Below are positions 47,014 through 59,255 of a DNA stretch of 64,000 bases, piece after piece (position 1 is the stretch's first letter; the number at the start of each line of letters is the position of its first letter). Made by a program: the position numbers and the translations under genes. The notes beneath the pieces were generated by a model. That model was not told the origin of the DNA and searched no databases. It was given only the letters and a program-made list of their open reading frames with translations. This DNA is from Telopea speciosissima (Eukaryota > Streptophyta > Magnoliopsida > Proteales > Proteaceae): contig NC_057922.1 in NCBI RefSeq assembly GCF_018873765.1, forward strand, positions 14,583,563 to 14,647,562, in the 5' to 3' direction.

Positions 47014-50000
47014 ATGGGTGGAAGTTTGATAAATGATGGTTGGGAGTCTAATGATGTTAGAACCGTTGTTTTAGTTGGACGTACTGGCAATGGAAAAAGT
47101 GCAACAGGCAATAGCATTCTTGGAAGGAAGGCTTTCAAGTCAATAAAAAATCCTGCTGGAGTTACAAAGACTTGTGAACTGCAAAGAACTGTAATGAGTA
47201 ATGGCCAAGTCATCAATGTTATTGACACTCCTGGTGGGTATATTTTGGTTGAATATGACTGTAATGTTGATGCTTTCATTTTTTTTTTGGTTTTTATTTT
47301 TTTGATTTTACAAAGATGCTGAATTTTTTCTACTCTCAACCTCCTATATGTGCTAATGGAATTTGGTCAGTTATCTTGCTGAGAGCTATATAGAAGGACC
47401 TCTTTATCCTTTAGGAAATGCTCTCTAAATTTGTCTTTAAGACATTCTTATTTAGGTAGGTCAATGATTTGGGCTCTCCTTGTCTAATATTTTCTCCCCT
47501 ACCCTTCAAGATGTACAATCTTATCTTAATTAAAGACAGAAATCCTTGTGAAAGATAAATCACAAATATCCCTTTGTTATTATTATTTTTTAAAATTATG
47601 GGAGTGTATAATTCGGTATATTTGTTTCATTTCTGTGCCCTTAATTTTTGGTTCTTATTTTGTAGATTTATGGTTTTATAGATTTCTTTAGTAACTAATA
47701 TAAACTTTCGTTGCAGGACTATTTGATTTTTCTGTTGCTCCAGACTTTATTAGCAAGGAGATCATGAATTGTATTAATCTAGCCAAAGATGGAATTCATG
47801 CAATTATTGTTGTTTTCTCAGTCAGAAGTCGTTTCTCAAAAGAAGAAGAAGCTACAATTCATAGTTTGCAGTCTTTCTTTGGGAAGAAATTAACTGACTA
47901 CATGATTATAGTTTTTACTGGTGGGGATGAATTTGATGAAGATGAGACATTTGAAGATTATCTGAGTCGGGGCTTTCCTGAGATTTTTCAGGTTGAGTGT
48001 CATCTCTTAAACAAACTTTCTTGGCCCTGAATATCTGTTTTGTTATCCTCATTTGTTAGGGTTGTCATTATGTGAAGCTGTCTTACTGAATCCCCAAAGC
48101 CATCAGATTTTTACATGTTCATTCATTTGCTATTAATGATTTCTGACTAATTTATACAAATTTTGATTTTGTATATTTTAGGGGCTTCAGATTGCCACTG
48201 AATTATTTTAGTTGATAATAGCAGTTGTTGCATTTCCATAGCCTTTTTCTCTGTGCCCTTTATTTTGGGGGAGTTGTAAGTGTACTGATGTCTTTTCTTT
48301 CATGTCTTGGATATGCTTCATTCATAAGTATATGTTGATTTTATTAGTTATTGTCTCTGTTGTGTAGAGGTAAGTACTCTATCTAAATGAGAAAAAGAAA
48401 TTTACATGCTAGCATGTTTAGGAAGAATTGTATCCTTATCAAGTGGACATACCACTATGGGTGGGATGCACATCTATCATGTAGAAAATTCAGGAAAGAT
48501 AATTTCCTGCCATATTTTTCTCTTTAGAATTAGAATGGAACTCAGTGTGCTAAAAGAAGTAAGGTATCATTATGTCTTCTTAGGTTCAAAATTTTCCTTT
48601 TTAGGTTCAATAATTTCACTTCCCTTGCAACCAAATGGAACCAGAGTAATTTTTTCGAGGAAATTTTATATTGAAACAAACTAAGCCTGAATAAAACTAA
48701 TTTGCTCCCCTTCCCTAAATGGTTTTTTTAGCTCTTTCTCAGCTTGGGATTTTGTCTGACTCCATGCCCCCTCAGTCCCCTGGTACAATATTGTTTGCTT
48801 CAAAGGCCACATCCCCTGCCACAGCTTTAACGTTTGGAGAACCCTTAACCATTACCTCCCTAGCCAATCATTTCTTCTTCACCGACACATCCTTGTTTAC
48901 CCCTTTTGTGTTCTTTGTAATGGAAATGAGGACGTCGCCCATCTTTTTTTCTCTTGCCCCTTAGCCCTACCCATCTGGAAAAAAAGCCCTGGCCTCTATT
49001 TGGCACCGTAGCAGGAGACCCCTCCCATTTGCAATGGAGTGGCTTTGGTTGAGTTGGGTCTTTTTGGGTAGTACAATCTGTGATACCGCTGGCAAGCTTG
49101 TGTTTGGGGCTGCTATTTCTCACATTTGGATGGAGCAGAATCTCCGAAGATGGACCTTCAATTCTCGCTCTGTTGACATGATTTGGAAAGCCATCTTTTG
49201 ATGTTAGCTCTAAGCTCCACATGCTCCCCCTTAAGCCTCTTATTGATACCCCAAGGAACAAACAAGTTGTTTTATCCTGGGGTTTTGATGTTTTCCTTCT
49301 TCGTTCTGATGGCCCGGCTTCTTAGGGCTTGTCTCTTTGTATAGCTCCCCCCTCTTTCCTTGTGTATTCTCCCTCCCCTTCTCTTCTCCCTTTTGGCAAT
49401 GAATTTGTTATTCACCAAAAAAAATAAAAAATAATTGCATCTAATTTTATGTTGGTTGATATGGTTTCAGGAAATTCTCCGCCTGTGTAAAAATCGAGTT
49501 GTACTTTTTGATAACAAGACAAAGTCTGAAACTAAGCAAGTTCGACAGGTCCGACAACTGCTCTCCCTTGTGAACATGGTCATTGCAGAAAATGGTGGTC
49601 AGCCATATTCCGATGCGTTCTTGGCTGAAGTGAAGGTGAAGATGCTTCCCCCCCCTCTCTATTTTCTTGGAACTTTTTTCAATATTACAAATTTAAGAGC
49701 TTTTGCTTCCTCCTCGGCCCACGTTAGAAGGGCTTCCCTCATGGTCTAAATAGATGCCACGTGGCACCTCAGATGGAGCCCAAGTTTTTCGGCCGGTAGC
49801 ATGTCAAAATTCAGCCCAAAACAGATTTTTCCGAGTGGCAAAATAAAGCTTTGAAAAATCTAGGACTGTGAGAGATGCGCAGATGCACAGTATGGTCAGA
49901 GTACCAGAAGTTGTGCATGGACATACTTGAGGATGCATGCCGATACACGGGAGGTTGTATGATTAAACTAGGCTCTGAAATTTGACACACAGCTAATCCA

Positions 50001-51248
50001 GACAATGTCCTTTCTGTCCAATGGTTGGAGTAGTCACATCTTCTATCCACATGGCACAAAGTGCATGGGCCGTGTGGGAAACCCATCCTCCATGGGCTGC
50101 GTAAAAGGTTTTTTGCCATAATTTAATGACAACAACTCTGTTTATTTGACAGGAAGGGGCTAGGAAGTTACGTGAAAAACAGGAGGTTGAGTCTTTAAAG
50201 GGATACTCCAAAAATGAAATGTCGGAACTGAAGGAGCACATACATAAGTCATATGAGGAGCAACTCAAGCGAATAACTGAGACAGTATGCTCCTTTTGCC
50301 TCTAACTTATACTTGTAGAAGTAGAACATGGTTAATGTTCGTATGCCTTTTACATCATTACTGTGATATCTGCACTTAACAATCAAGGATGAAACAGCAG
50401 GCTTGACTTTAGAATGTATGATCTGAAAGTTTGAAGAAACCTCTTTAGCTTTATTGAGATTAGGTTAGTAAAGCAAAAATGATATGGAATGAAGTTGTTT
50501 TGTTCCAATTTGACCAGATATTATCATAAAAGACTCGTAATTTCAACTCACCTGAGCCTTTGATTGTTATATGTATTAATGCCTTAGACGTGGAAGTATG
50601 GAGTACATGATCAGTTTTTTTGGTACCTAAGCTTAGTTGATGTGTAGTCGCACCACCTGAGAACTAAATTTTTGTATTTTTTCTGTTTCCACTATACTAG
50701 GTATAGCTTAGGGATTGAAAAACCTAGAAATAGGTAAGAGTGATCAAAACATCGATTTGGGGGATTGCTAGTATATGACCATTAACTTTTTTTTTTTTTT
50801 TTTTTCTTTCTTTCTTTCCCACACCTTTTTAAATTCTCATTTTTTTCAAGGGGGGCGGGGGGGTTTGAGACCTTTTTAAGTTAAAACTCTAGTGCTATAA
50901 ACATCTTGCAAAAATAATCTCTTCTTTGCATGGCCTAGGATACACTGTAATTTAGTGGTCAAGATAGTATGATTGCAGTCGATTGATTGGTTTACTGCTG
51001 GTGAGCAATTCAATCATCCTTGTGTTGTTGTCTAGGTTGAGTCAAAGCTTAGGGAGACTACCAAGAGGCTTGAGCAACAATTGGCAGAAGAGCAAGCAGC
51101 TAGACTGAAGGCAGAGCAGTTTGCACTAGCTACTCGAGCGAAATCAAATGATGACATTTGGAACCTGAGGGAGAGTTTGGAAAGAGCCAAGAGGGAGACT
51201 GACGAACTTCGCAGGCAATCTGAAAGTGGCAGGTGTGCCATTCTATGA
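47014..51248 (+). CDS. AIG1-type (GIMAP/IAN-like) GTPase
   Basis: Exons 47014-47233, 47717-47991, 49471-49635, 50153-50284 and 51036-51248 (stop TGA) join in phase with GT-AG introns to 1,005 nt, 334 aa. The AIG1 GTPase domain fills residues about 16-215: G1 P-loop [14 protein letters not shown]3 DTPGLFD, the family's conserved hydrophobic stretch [19 protein letters not shown], and a G4-like TGGDEF. Residues about 220-325 are charged and predicted coiled coil ([20 protein letters not shown]). The last four residues are CAIL, a possible CaaX prenylation box for membrane attachment. Plant AIG1/IAN proteins respond to pathogens and stress. The start ATG at 47014 is the first in the exon and sits just before the domain. 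Intron 2 holds an L1 remnant. The gene looks intact. Confidence 0.93.
48700..49432 (+). mobile_element. L1-type LINE 3' fragment in an intron of the AIG1-like gene
   Basis: Around 48880-48980 the plus strand encodes a zf-RVT-like motif, [20 protein letters not shown] then [12 protein letters not shown], typical of the region after the reverse transcriptase of plant L1 LINEs. It ends in TTGGCAATGAATTTGTTATTCACC and an A-rich tail near 49432, a common L1 3' end. It is in sense with the gene and 5'-truncated, as usual for LINE insertions. Confidence 0.75.
49636..51035 (+). other. Last two introns of the AIG1-like gene
   Basis: Introns 49636-50152 and 50285-51035, separated by a coding exon. They contain T-rich and GGGGGCGGGGGG tracts near 50850 but no recognised element. 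Confidence 0.5.
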
Positions 51249-53672
51249 TTGGTTGCACATTGCCTGTGTACTTGAACCATGTACATTTTCCAGGAGACAA
51301 CACCCTATCACTGATTAAGATGCAATATTCTCTATATGTACATATTATAATATATATATATATCATTGTTCTACACCAACATATGAAATGAATACTGAAT
51401 CTAATATTTATTTTTCTCATAAGTTCACCACTGGATGAGTATGATTTCTAATATTGGGAAGAGTTACCTCCTCCATTGATTCTTGTATGTGTATGTGGCT
51501 TGACTGACTACCACTGCTGTCTTATAGAGAGCTCCCAAATCTAGGTTGTGCATAAGTACTGCCAGAATCAGTCTTTAATATAATCATGTCTTTCTGGATC
51601 ATACTTTTGAGAGATATAGTTAACACAGTAGATATACTTTTGAGAGATATAGTTGCAACTTACAACAACTACTCAGCCTTATCCCAACTAAATGGGGTCG
51701 GCTACATGGATCCTTGACCTCTCTATTCGAGGTCAGACTTGATACTTTTGAGAGATATAGTTAACTGGACTTAATTCACAAGGGAAGTGAGTTGTTTCTT
51801 TTGGACCATTTTAGCAATTGCTCCCTGCCCTACTTGAGCAATATAGGTTGCCAATTTGCCAAGGGACCCTCCAACCTGCCTCTAAAGTTACCAAGGCTTG
51901 GATTGAGGGAAACTAAACAAAATGGGAGTTTGACAGTGACACTGGTTATAATAGCATTGGGGTTGAGGACTTGAGGGTGTATTAATCTTTGCAAACTCAC
52001 AGGAATATTCATTTTGATTGTGTCCTTTTTATTAACAGTTATTATAATATATTAATTAAAGGGTCATCTTTAGGTTGAGGTAATTTCCAGAAGGACAAAA
52101 ATCTGACAATCCAAACACAACTTGAGAGTATGATTCTCTGCCACCCCTGATATTATTCATAAATCACAACTAACATCTAGAGAAGGACACAATAAGCTGT
52201 CTAACTCTACCCTCCCTTACCAAAAATAAAATAAAAATCTACCCTCCCAGAAAAAAATTTCCCCTCTACCTAAAAGCTATTCCTGTATTTAGTGATATTG
52301 CATATGCATAGCACCAACAAAAAAAAGAGGGGGGGTGGGGGGGGGGGGGGTTGTATTTCTGGAAATATGGCAACACCTCATATGGTAAGCAGTTCCGATT
52401 ATTCAAATTCAAATCAGTGAAGTAGATCCCATCTCACCGTAGTCGTAGGCAATCTTACCGAATCACATAAATCTCAGTGTGCATTGTGATTATTAGTTCA
52501 AATTTTCCATTATTTTTTGCATCGTAATAGGTTCGCATTATTTGTACACCAACAACCCAAATAAGTTGCATCATTCATCAAATACTTAAGATCATCTTAT
52601 TCCATTAATTTCACTTATTTTTCGATGGGAGAAAAGGAGAAGAGACTCAGAGAAGAGACCGTGAGAGAGAGAGGCACCAACATCAATATTACTAGGTGCA
52701 CAGGAGGTCTTAGGATCCACTTTTGTCACATGGGTGTGTGAGTGTGTGTATAGTGTCCCCCCCCCCCTTCCTATCATTCCCCAGCCCTACAATCTTATCT
52801 AAAGATTCTACTATTGGCTATAAAAAAATGTCAACCAATAGAATTATTTCGTAAATAAAGTATGGGAGATGGGAGAGGGATAAGTACACTACCTGTGTGC
52901 GGTAAACTAGCGGGTAGAATCAATTGGCGGGGGGGGGGGGGGTTGTTGTGGGACAGGGTATCAAGAGAGGCAAGGTTAAAGTGGGGAAGCAAGAGAAGAG
53001 ATATATACAATGGACGTTATATTACAGTACATCGATGGCGTGCGTAGTCTTTTCTCTTAATGTATAAAAGAAAGAAGGGAGATAGACTGTTTCTTTGTCG
53101 TGTGGCCCTAACACAAGCGCGTGGGCCAATGGGAGCGCATGCCCAAGCATTCTACATGGGGACATGTGGTCATTTTGCCATCCCTATGTCTAGATAGGTT
53201 TGCATTGGGAAAAAGAATTTTGTCCACAAAAGTATGACTCTTGTGTTCATAAAGACCGCCCCGTCTCCATGAAAGCCAGAAATCCCACCCATATTGATGC
53301 GTCCTCAAACTCTCATTGGCCCTTGCTGGCGTAGGGGCCACACTTCTGGACTGAGAACGCATTCCCTTATTATATAGACAAGGAACTCTCCCATACGAGA
53401 GCTAGAAAATGGGAACTTTCTATTGCATTATTGCTCTAATTAAGGAAAAAATGTTGGGATTTAAGAATTGGGAAAAGGTTGGATATGCTAATGGTATACC
53501 CTAAGCTAACACCCTATGTCTCTATCTCTCTTCCTCCCTTTGAGGGGTAAGGGAGTCACATCAAAGGAGGAAGAGAGATAGACATATAGGATGCTAGCTT
53601 ACCATCTACCGCTAGCATATACCCATCCTTCTCCCTTAAAAGTAATATCCCACCCTAGATATGCCTTCTTAA
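51249..53672. other. Intergenic region between the AIG1-like gene and the Harbinger MITE
   Basis: Apart from the RTE tail and 21-bp repeats at 51601-51762, it contains poly-G runs near 52327-52350 and 52927-52942 and a poly-C run near 52756. I see no gene. Confidence 0.5.
51601..51762 (-). repeat. RTE tail flanked by a triplicated 21-bp sequence
   Basis: ATACTTTTGAGAGATATAGTT occurs at 51601-51621, 51634-51654 and 51742-51762. Between copies 2 and 3 lies an RTE LINE 3' tail (CAACTAAATGGGGTCGGCTA and CATGGATCCTTGACC). Copies 2 and 3 could be the target duplication of a very short LINE insertion. Confidence 0.75.
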
Positions 53673-54182
53673 GGCTTGATTTGGTATGATTCCTATTTCA
53701 AATGCTGGGGGTGATTTGTATTTCAAAAATTGTTTGGTCTGATTTTTGCACCTAATTTTAGTGGAATAAAAACTAAATGAAATAGAAATTCTGAAACAGC
53801 TCCTCACTCTTGCATTTTAATGAGCACATGGTTAATTTAATGGGCAGTAGTAATTTCATGTTAAAAATAAAACAGCACCCTTCTTGTTCTCGTAATGGTC
53901 TCACCACCACCACCGCTACCACCACCCTACCACTACCGCCGCCACCGCCACCGCCACCGCCATCACCATCACTATCCCACCACAACCACCACCACCCCCC
54001 TTCCGAAAGAAATATAGAGAACCTATTTTCAGAAATTGAACTACCAAATGAAATTTTTTATACTTTAAAATATTTCATATTGATACAACAGAAACAATTT
54101 AATTTTTTTGACCAAAGTCTATTTATTGACTATTTCATGAAATCAATCGGAAATTGAAATGGAAATCTTTCCAAATCTGGCC
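53673..54182. mobile_element. PIF/Harbinger-like MITE
   Basis: 510 bp between TAA target duplications (53670-53672 and 54183-54185). Inverted termini are GGCTTGATTTGGTATGATT and, reversed, GGCCAGATTTGGAAAGATTT, followed by similar subterminal CCTATTTC/CCATTTC. The termini resemble the common plant GGCCTGTTTGG Harbinger type. No transposase. Confidence 0.65.
53893..53999. repeat. CCACCG/CCACCA low-complexity tract inside the MITE
   Basis: Imperfect CCACCGCCACCGCC and ACCACCACC repeats of about 105 bp. The open frames across it (Pro-rich on plus, Gly-rich on minus) are an artefact of the repeat. Confidence 0.85.
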
Positions 54183-54185
54183 TAA

Positions 54186-54783
54186 AACTAACCCACAACC
54201 TGTTTTAAAGGAGGCCAAATATCTCCACACGTTAAGGCTGGAGGTGTGGTCCTTGTGGGCCCCATGACTGGTGTGCTGATACTTAAACCATGGATCATGG
54301 ATTGAACCAGAATTTGATCTAAACCAGACCCAACACAAATTGAACCAAACCGATCTCACATTACTTCCAAATCAGGCATTCCAGATCAGTCAACAGAGCT
54401 CGTAAGTGCTCATTTTGCCTATACCATCTATGAAAAATTATTGACTGCTAATAATGCATTCTTTCTTCAAATGAATATTTTAGTGAGCCATTAAGATCTT
54501 ATTATTCCATTAATTTCACTTACTTTTCTTTTCAAACAGTTTCTTAATAGAACAACTGGTTTCACATATAGAGCACAATACATATAAATCTTCTTCCATG
54601 TCCTAAACAAACCATCTTTATATACATACAAGCAACTTGATAACTTTCACAACCAACACTACTTAAATAGCCATTACCTTACAATTTAAGTACACTACTA
54701 ATCCAATCCCATTCAATTACAATAACTATCCCACTGATAACCTTTGTATGGAATAACAGCATTGTCTGGTCCTTGGTGGTTGA
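54186..54783. other. Intergenic, 3' of the nicotinamidase gene
   Basis: AT-rich; likely includes the nicotinamidase 3' UTR (minus strand). Nothing else seen. Confidence 0.5.
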
Positions 54784-57400
54784 TCATTTCTCCTTCAGTG
54801 GACCAAAAGAAACTTCCTGCACTACCTTGGCTCCCCTTCCCTTAGCCATGAATAGGCCAACATGATGCATTAGCTCCTGCATTGTCACAGGTGGGGATGA
54901 GAACAAAAAAGTTCATGCGAGTAAAAGTAACAAATGTTGCTGGATAAAGGAAAGATTATATCACTTCTCCTGGGTAAAATATTCAAGAAAATACAGTAAT
55001 AATTGTATATACAAGAGGCTCATGCTCGATGATCAAATAGACTGATGCGCAACACACTTAAAGAATTAGCTAGAAGAGTAAATAATACAAGGACAGAAAG
55101 CAATAAATCCTTCTTTCAATTGAATTTTATAATCAAGTTTGAACGAAGCTAATGCAGCATTCTTATACTTTTCTACATGACATACTAACGGAAATAAATA
55201 TGGGAGTTTTTGAAGAACTGTACACCAATAAGGACAGCAAAATCTTCAGAATTCTCAGGATGATGTTCCAGAGGTTTGAGTAATTGAGTGTTCAAAGAGT
55301 TCCAATGAAGGGCAATACACCATCTTTGCTTATAGGGAGAGCAAAGATGATGTATTTGAAAATCTAAATTACTTAGATAATAGTATAACTCAATCCCAAT
55401 TGAATATGAACTGGCCCCCACCCATCCCCTCCCCCCCTCCCCCCCTCCCACCCCCCCCAAAAAAAATAAAAAAAAAATCCCTGGCTCCAACCCTGTTTAG
55501 GATGGGAAGGCTAGCAACTGTTCTTTGTTTGGAACTTCGAAACTAGAGACAAAATGAGAAAGAACAACAAAGAATTATTCTAATTCGGTCTAAATACATC
55601 TCTAGATAAAACCTGTCAAGTCATACACCACACTTTTCCTGATCAAGGAGAACAAGCAGATCATAGTGAATCCAAATCCAAATGATTCAATAAATGAATT
55701 TATACTTCGTGGAAGATCATTAAATACATATTGTGGGATAGTCAACGGAGAGTACCTGTGGATAATCCATAACTTCTTTGCTGTTTTCTCCAACCTGAAC
55801 TGGACAATTAAATGTTGCACAGGCATGAGAGTAAACCACCACATCCTTGAGAGGGGGAAGAAAACCATGATTTCTCGCAGATAATGTGGAAGCCACGAAA
55901 TCAAAAACACAGATATCTGTGCATACCCCTACCACCAATATCTTTACAGTTCCAATATTAGTTAGCAACCACAAGACACTTCTCCGGTAACTTAATACAA
56001 TGAAAACAGACAGAGTCTATCAAAGTTATTAAATTATCGTCCAATATTTGCATGTGAAACTCTTATTGAAAATGAAGTAATACTTACAACATTGATCTTA
56101 TTGCTTCCCACCCAATCTATGAAGACATTTGAGCCATCTTTCTCCATTGAACCAATAAACCCATCCATGCAATCTTTGCGCCTAATTGTTACATTAGGTT
56201 CCTTTTCCAGCCATTGCAATGCTGGAAATCAGAGTAAGGACTAATATGAGAGAGTTCACAAATCATATGGTTATACTTCAGGTATATCGATTCTTCCCCC
56301 TCATTTTAGAAGAAGGAAACCATACGTGAAGGAGAGCAAAGAAAGAGTTGTACCTGGAACCAGATTTGATTCTTCTGATCCAATTAAACAGTGAGAAGGG
56401 TAGGGAAGCTCAGGTTTATCTGGATGATGTGAATCAAGAAAAGCCATAACAGGCCATTTCTTCTCACAGAACACTCTGACAAGCTTCACAGCCTCCTCCA
56501 GCATTCCAGATATTTGTTTATTGGGCTCTTTTGGAGCCTGTCAAAAAACATGGTCCAAAAACAAAGTCTAAGAAATTGTTATCAGAACCAAAAAACTTGG
56601 CTGATTGGGTCTCTTAGAAACTGTTTTCTACTTATTTTATTATTATTTTTTCCTTTTTCTGTTTGATTACATTAATCCCATTTCAAAGCAGTTGAAGAAA
56701 ACTTTCTGACTTCTAGCCCAAAAAAAAAAAAAAAAAACCAGATTTTCAAAGAAAGCAAATGTTAACAACAATATGAATTTTGCAGCTTAGACTAGACATG
56801 TTTTTGCAGCCTGTAATGCCCCCATTCTAGATTTAAACTATGGTGTACTGAATCAAGTTTGCACAGTCAATCTCTTTCTGGGTCGTCCAGGTATAGCAGG
56901 TCAGGGCAAGAGGCAAGCGTATTCCCTAGTCCTTACTAGTTGTTAATCTAGTTGATCCCATATAGTGGAGATGAAGATGGAAGAAGCACTGAAAGAAGGA
57001 CTTGACATAAGGAAAAAAAAGCATACAATTCAAGTAAATCTGAAGCCAAATAACAAGAATCAGAAAGAAAAGAAAAGTACCAAAACCCAACAAAGCATCA
57101 TCATCATAACCAGTAAGACCCAGAGGACCCATAAAAATCAATCAAAATCAAAGCACAAAAATTAAACAGAACCAGAACCAGAACCTTCTCAGTAAAACCA
57201 AATAGGCTAATAGGGTAATCCATGAAAGAAACATAAAAAGCAAACAGAAGTATGCTCACCAGATCCCCAGCTCCCACAGTACAGAAGCCATTGATGACAT
57301 CAACAAGAACGAGACCAGTGACAACATCCTCAGACAAAACTAAAGATTCTTGCTTAAGGGGGAGCTCGTTCTTCAACAGATCAAGCGTCTGCAACCCCAT
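54784..57400 (-). CDS. NIC1: Nicotinamidase (isochorismatase-fold hydrolase), NIC1-type
   Basis: Exons on the minus strand 57400-57260, 56537-56354, 56221-56088, 55941-55756 and 54876-54784 (TGA) join in phase to 738 nt, 245 aa, the usual length for plant NIC1. It hydrolyses nicotinamide to nicotinic acid and ammonia in NAD salvage, most likely in the cytosol. The isochorismatase catalytic triad is visible: Asp in VLVDVINGFC, Lys in IRRKDCMDGF and Cys in VVGVCTDICVFDFV. The metal-binding D-x-H-H is in FLDSHHPDKPE. The C-terminal ELMHHVGLFMAKGRGAKVV matches the NIC1 branch and not the NIC2/NIC3 type as I remember them. The start ATG at 57400 is the first in frame. It is divergently arranged with the STAR/KH gene, 2.8 kb apart. 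Confidence 0.93.
54877..55755 (-). other. Last intron of the nicotinamidase gene
   Basis: AT-rich intron with a C-rich run (CCCCTCCCCCCCTCC) and A-run near 55425-55480. No element recognised. Confidence 0.6.
56538..57259 (-). other. First intron of the nicotinamidase gene
   Basis: AT-rich intron, GTGAGC donor, TTTGACAG acceptor, with an A-run near 56720. Nothing else seen. Confidence 0.6.
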
Positions 57401-57639
57401 CTCTGAAAACCCAATTCGGTCTTACACTCACAGTCAGTCACAGAAAGATGAGTGTAGACTGTAGATGGAGAGACGGTACGAATTTACAATTCTCCACTTT
57501 CTTATCTATCGTGTCATCAGTGTAGTCGTAAAGGACAAAATCAAATTGGATAATTTATATCAATTCGCTCTCCATGTGTTTGAATTTGTTAGCACTTTTT
57601 GGACAGATACGTATCCACTTTATTGATTAGTCAATATGG

Positions 57640-58205
57640 TCGACTATAAACTGAACCGGTTGAACCGTCACTATATAAGCCTTACCAAAAAATATCTGGT
57701 ATTTGTAATTCAATTGAAAGCTTTGGAGGACATTATATTGTCGAAGTTATCTTTGAATGATGCCCTAAATTTTAACCTACAATCATTACATCTGTCAATT
57801 ATGATCAAGATAATAATAGTTCAATTGGTCAGTTTGAGCTGGTTTCAATTCGGGCTGAACCAGTTTTGATGTGGTAATGGTGAATCCGAAGGCAAACCAA
57901 TAAAGGAAGCTCTGGTTTTGATTTGGTTCGATTTGTTGTCGGGTTAGTTTTGGTTTTGATTTGATTTGGGTTCGTTTTGTCATATATATACACAGACAAA
58001 AATATGGGGGGAAAAAAAATACTTTTTTTAATGAATTTTCGGGTTGGTATTGGTATATCGGTTAGGTTTGGGTTTTGATCCCATTTTTTTGGCCATTTTT
58101 GGTTTACATCGGCTTCGCTTCGGTTTGGTTTTAGATGTGTAACAGTCAATATAATCCAATAAGATTCGGGCTGGTTTCACCGGTCAGGCTAGTGTTTAAC
58201 ACCCC
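57640..58205. mobile_element. hAT-like remnant
   Basis: The right end reads AGTGTTTAACACCCCT, whose reverse complement AGGGGTGTTAAACACT is a typical hAT MITE terminus. Internally there are many GGTTTTGATTT/TTTGGTTCG motifs. The left end was not found, so the start coordinate is approximate. Confidence 0.35.
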
Positions 58206-58655
58206 TTCATGGTAAAGCCATAACTTGGACCGGGTACAGAATCGGTCTCCATCTATTCCCATTCGATTATGAATGTAATCATTTCGGAATCAATCAAGAA
58301 TTGGCCGGATTTGATCACAATTCACAATCGTCTGCACTTGCCATTACTTGGTCTAAATTTCGGATTTAATTGGAATTTGCTCCAGTTTAATCTGAGTTGA
58401 CTTGCCTGAGTCAACCGATTCCAATTAAAATTTTAAAACCATAGTTATGGTTTAAAAATGTTTAGAGGTGAGCAGTCCACATGGTGCCCTTTCTTTTCAA
58501 CTATTAGAAAATTTTAATATTCATTGTCTACTTATTTGATTCTCCAATTATTTGGTGGTTAAATAATACACATGAAAAATCTATTACATGGTAAACCATG
58601 TGATTGAGATGTCCATGAAATTGACATGAAGGAAATCCAAGGGTTACTTATACAT

Positions 58656-59255
58656 TAGGGGTGTCATTCGGTCGGTTCGGTTAATTTTTTTTTTGGTTTC
58701 CATATGATTTGAAGGGAAATCAAAATCCAACCAATAAGCAATTTTTGGTTTCGTTTCGATTTCGGTGCAGTTTGGTTTCATGTCATTTTCGGGTTATGAT
58801 AATGGGTTGATAGCGGTTTGGATTTGGTTCGGTATCGGGTTTTTTTAAATGGATTGGGTTCGATTTGTTCCTATTTTTTTCTTTATCTCTTTTTAATTAC
58901 ATAAAATATTTCATTTAGTCCCACACTTAAAAAGGAGATCAATGGAAGAAGCATTGTTACAAATCAATTTCCCTATTTTCATAACCTCATACTCATTGAT
59001 TTGTAATAATTCCCCTTACAACCATAAATTTGCTCACTAGTATTGAAATCAATTATATTCATTGATTTTTTTATCGGTTTCATTTGGTTCGATTTTTGGT
59101 TTATTATCGGGCGGTCCAATGCGATCCAATTTTCAACCAGTCCCATCATACCCCAGTCTCCAATAAGAATCGGTTCGATTTGGTCTGATTTTTTTTGTTT
59201 TTCCCGATCTATTTCGATCGCTTTTAATGGTTCAGGCTAGGTTTTGACTCCCTTA
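58656..59255. mobile_element. hAT-like MITE, degraded
   Basis: Left end TAGGGGTGTCATTCGGTCGG, right end AGGTTTTGACTCCCTTA (reversed TAAGGGAGTCAAAACCT), imperfectly inverted; GGTTCGGTTT-type motifs fill both subterminal regions. The flanking 8 bp do not match. Confidence 0.45.

Noticed and set aside
53810-54157. Proline/histidine-rich frame (and the glycine-rich one opposite)
   Set aside because: Produced by the CCACCG low-complexity tract within a Harbinger MITE.
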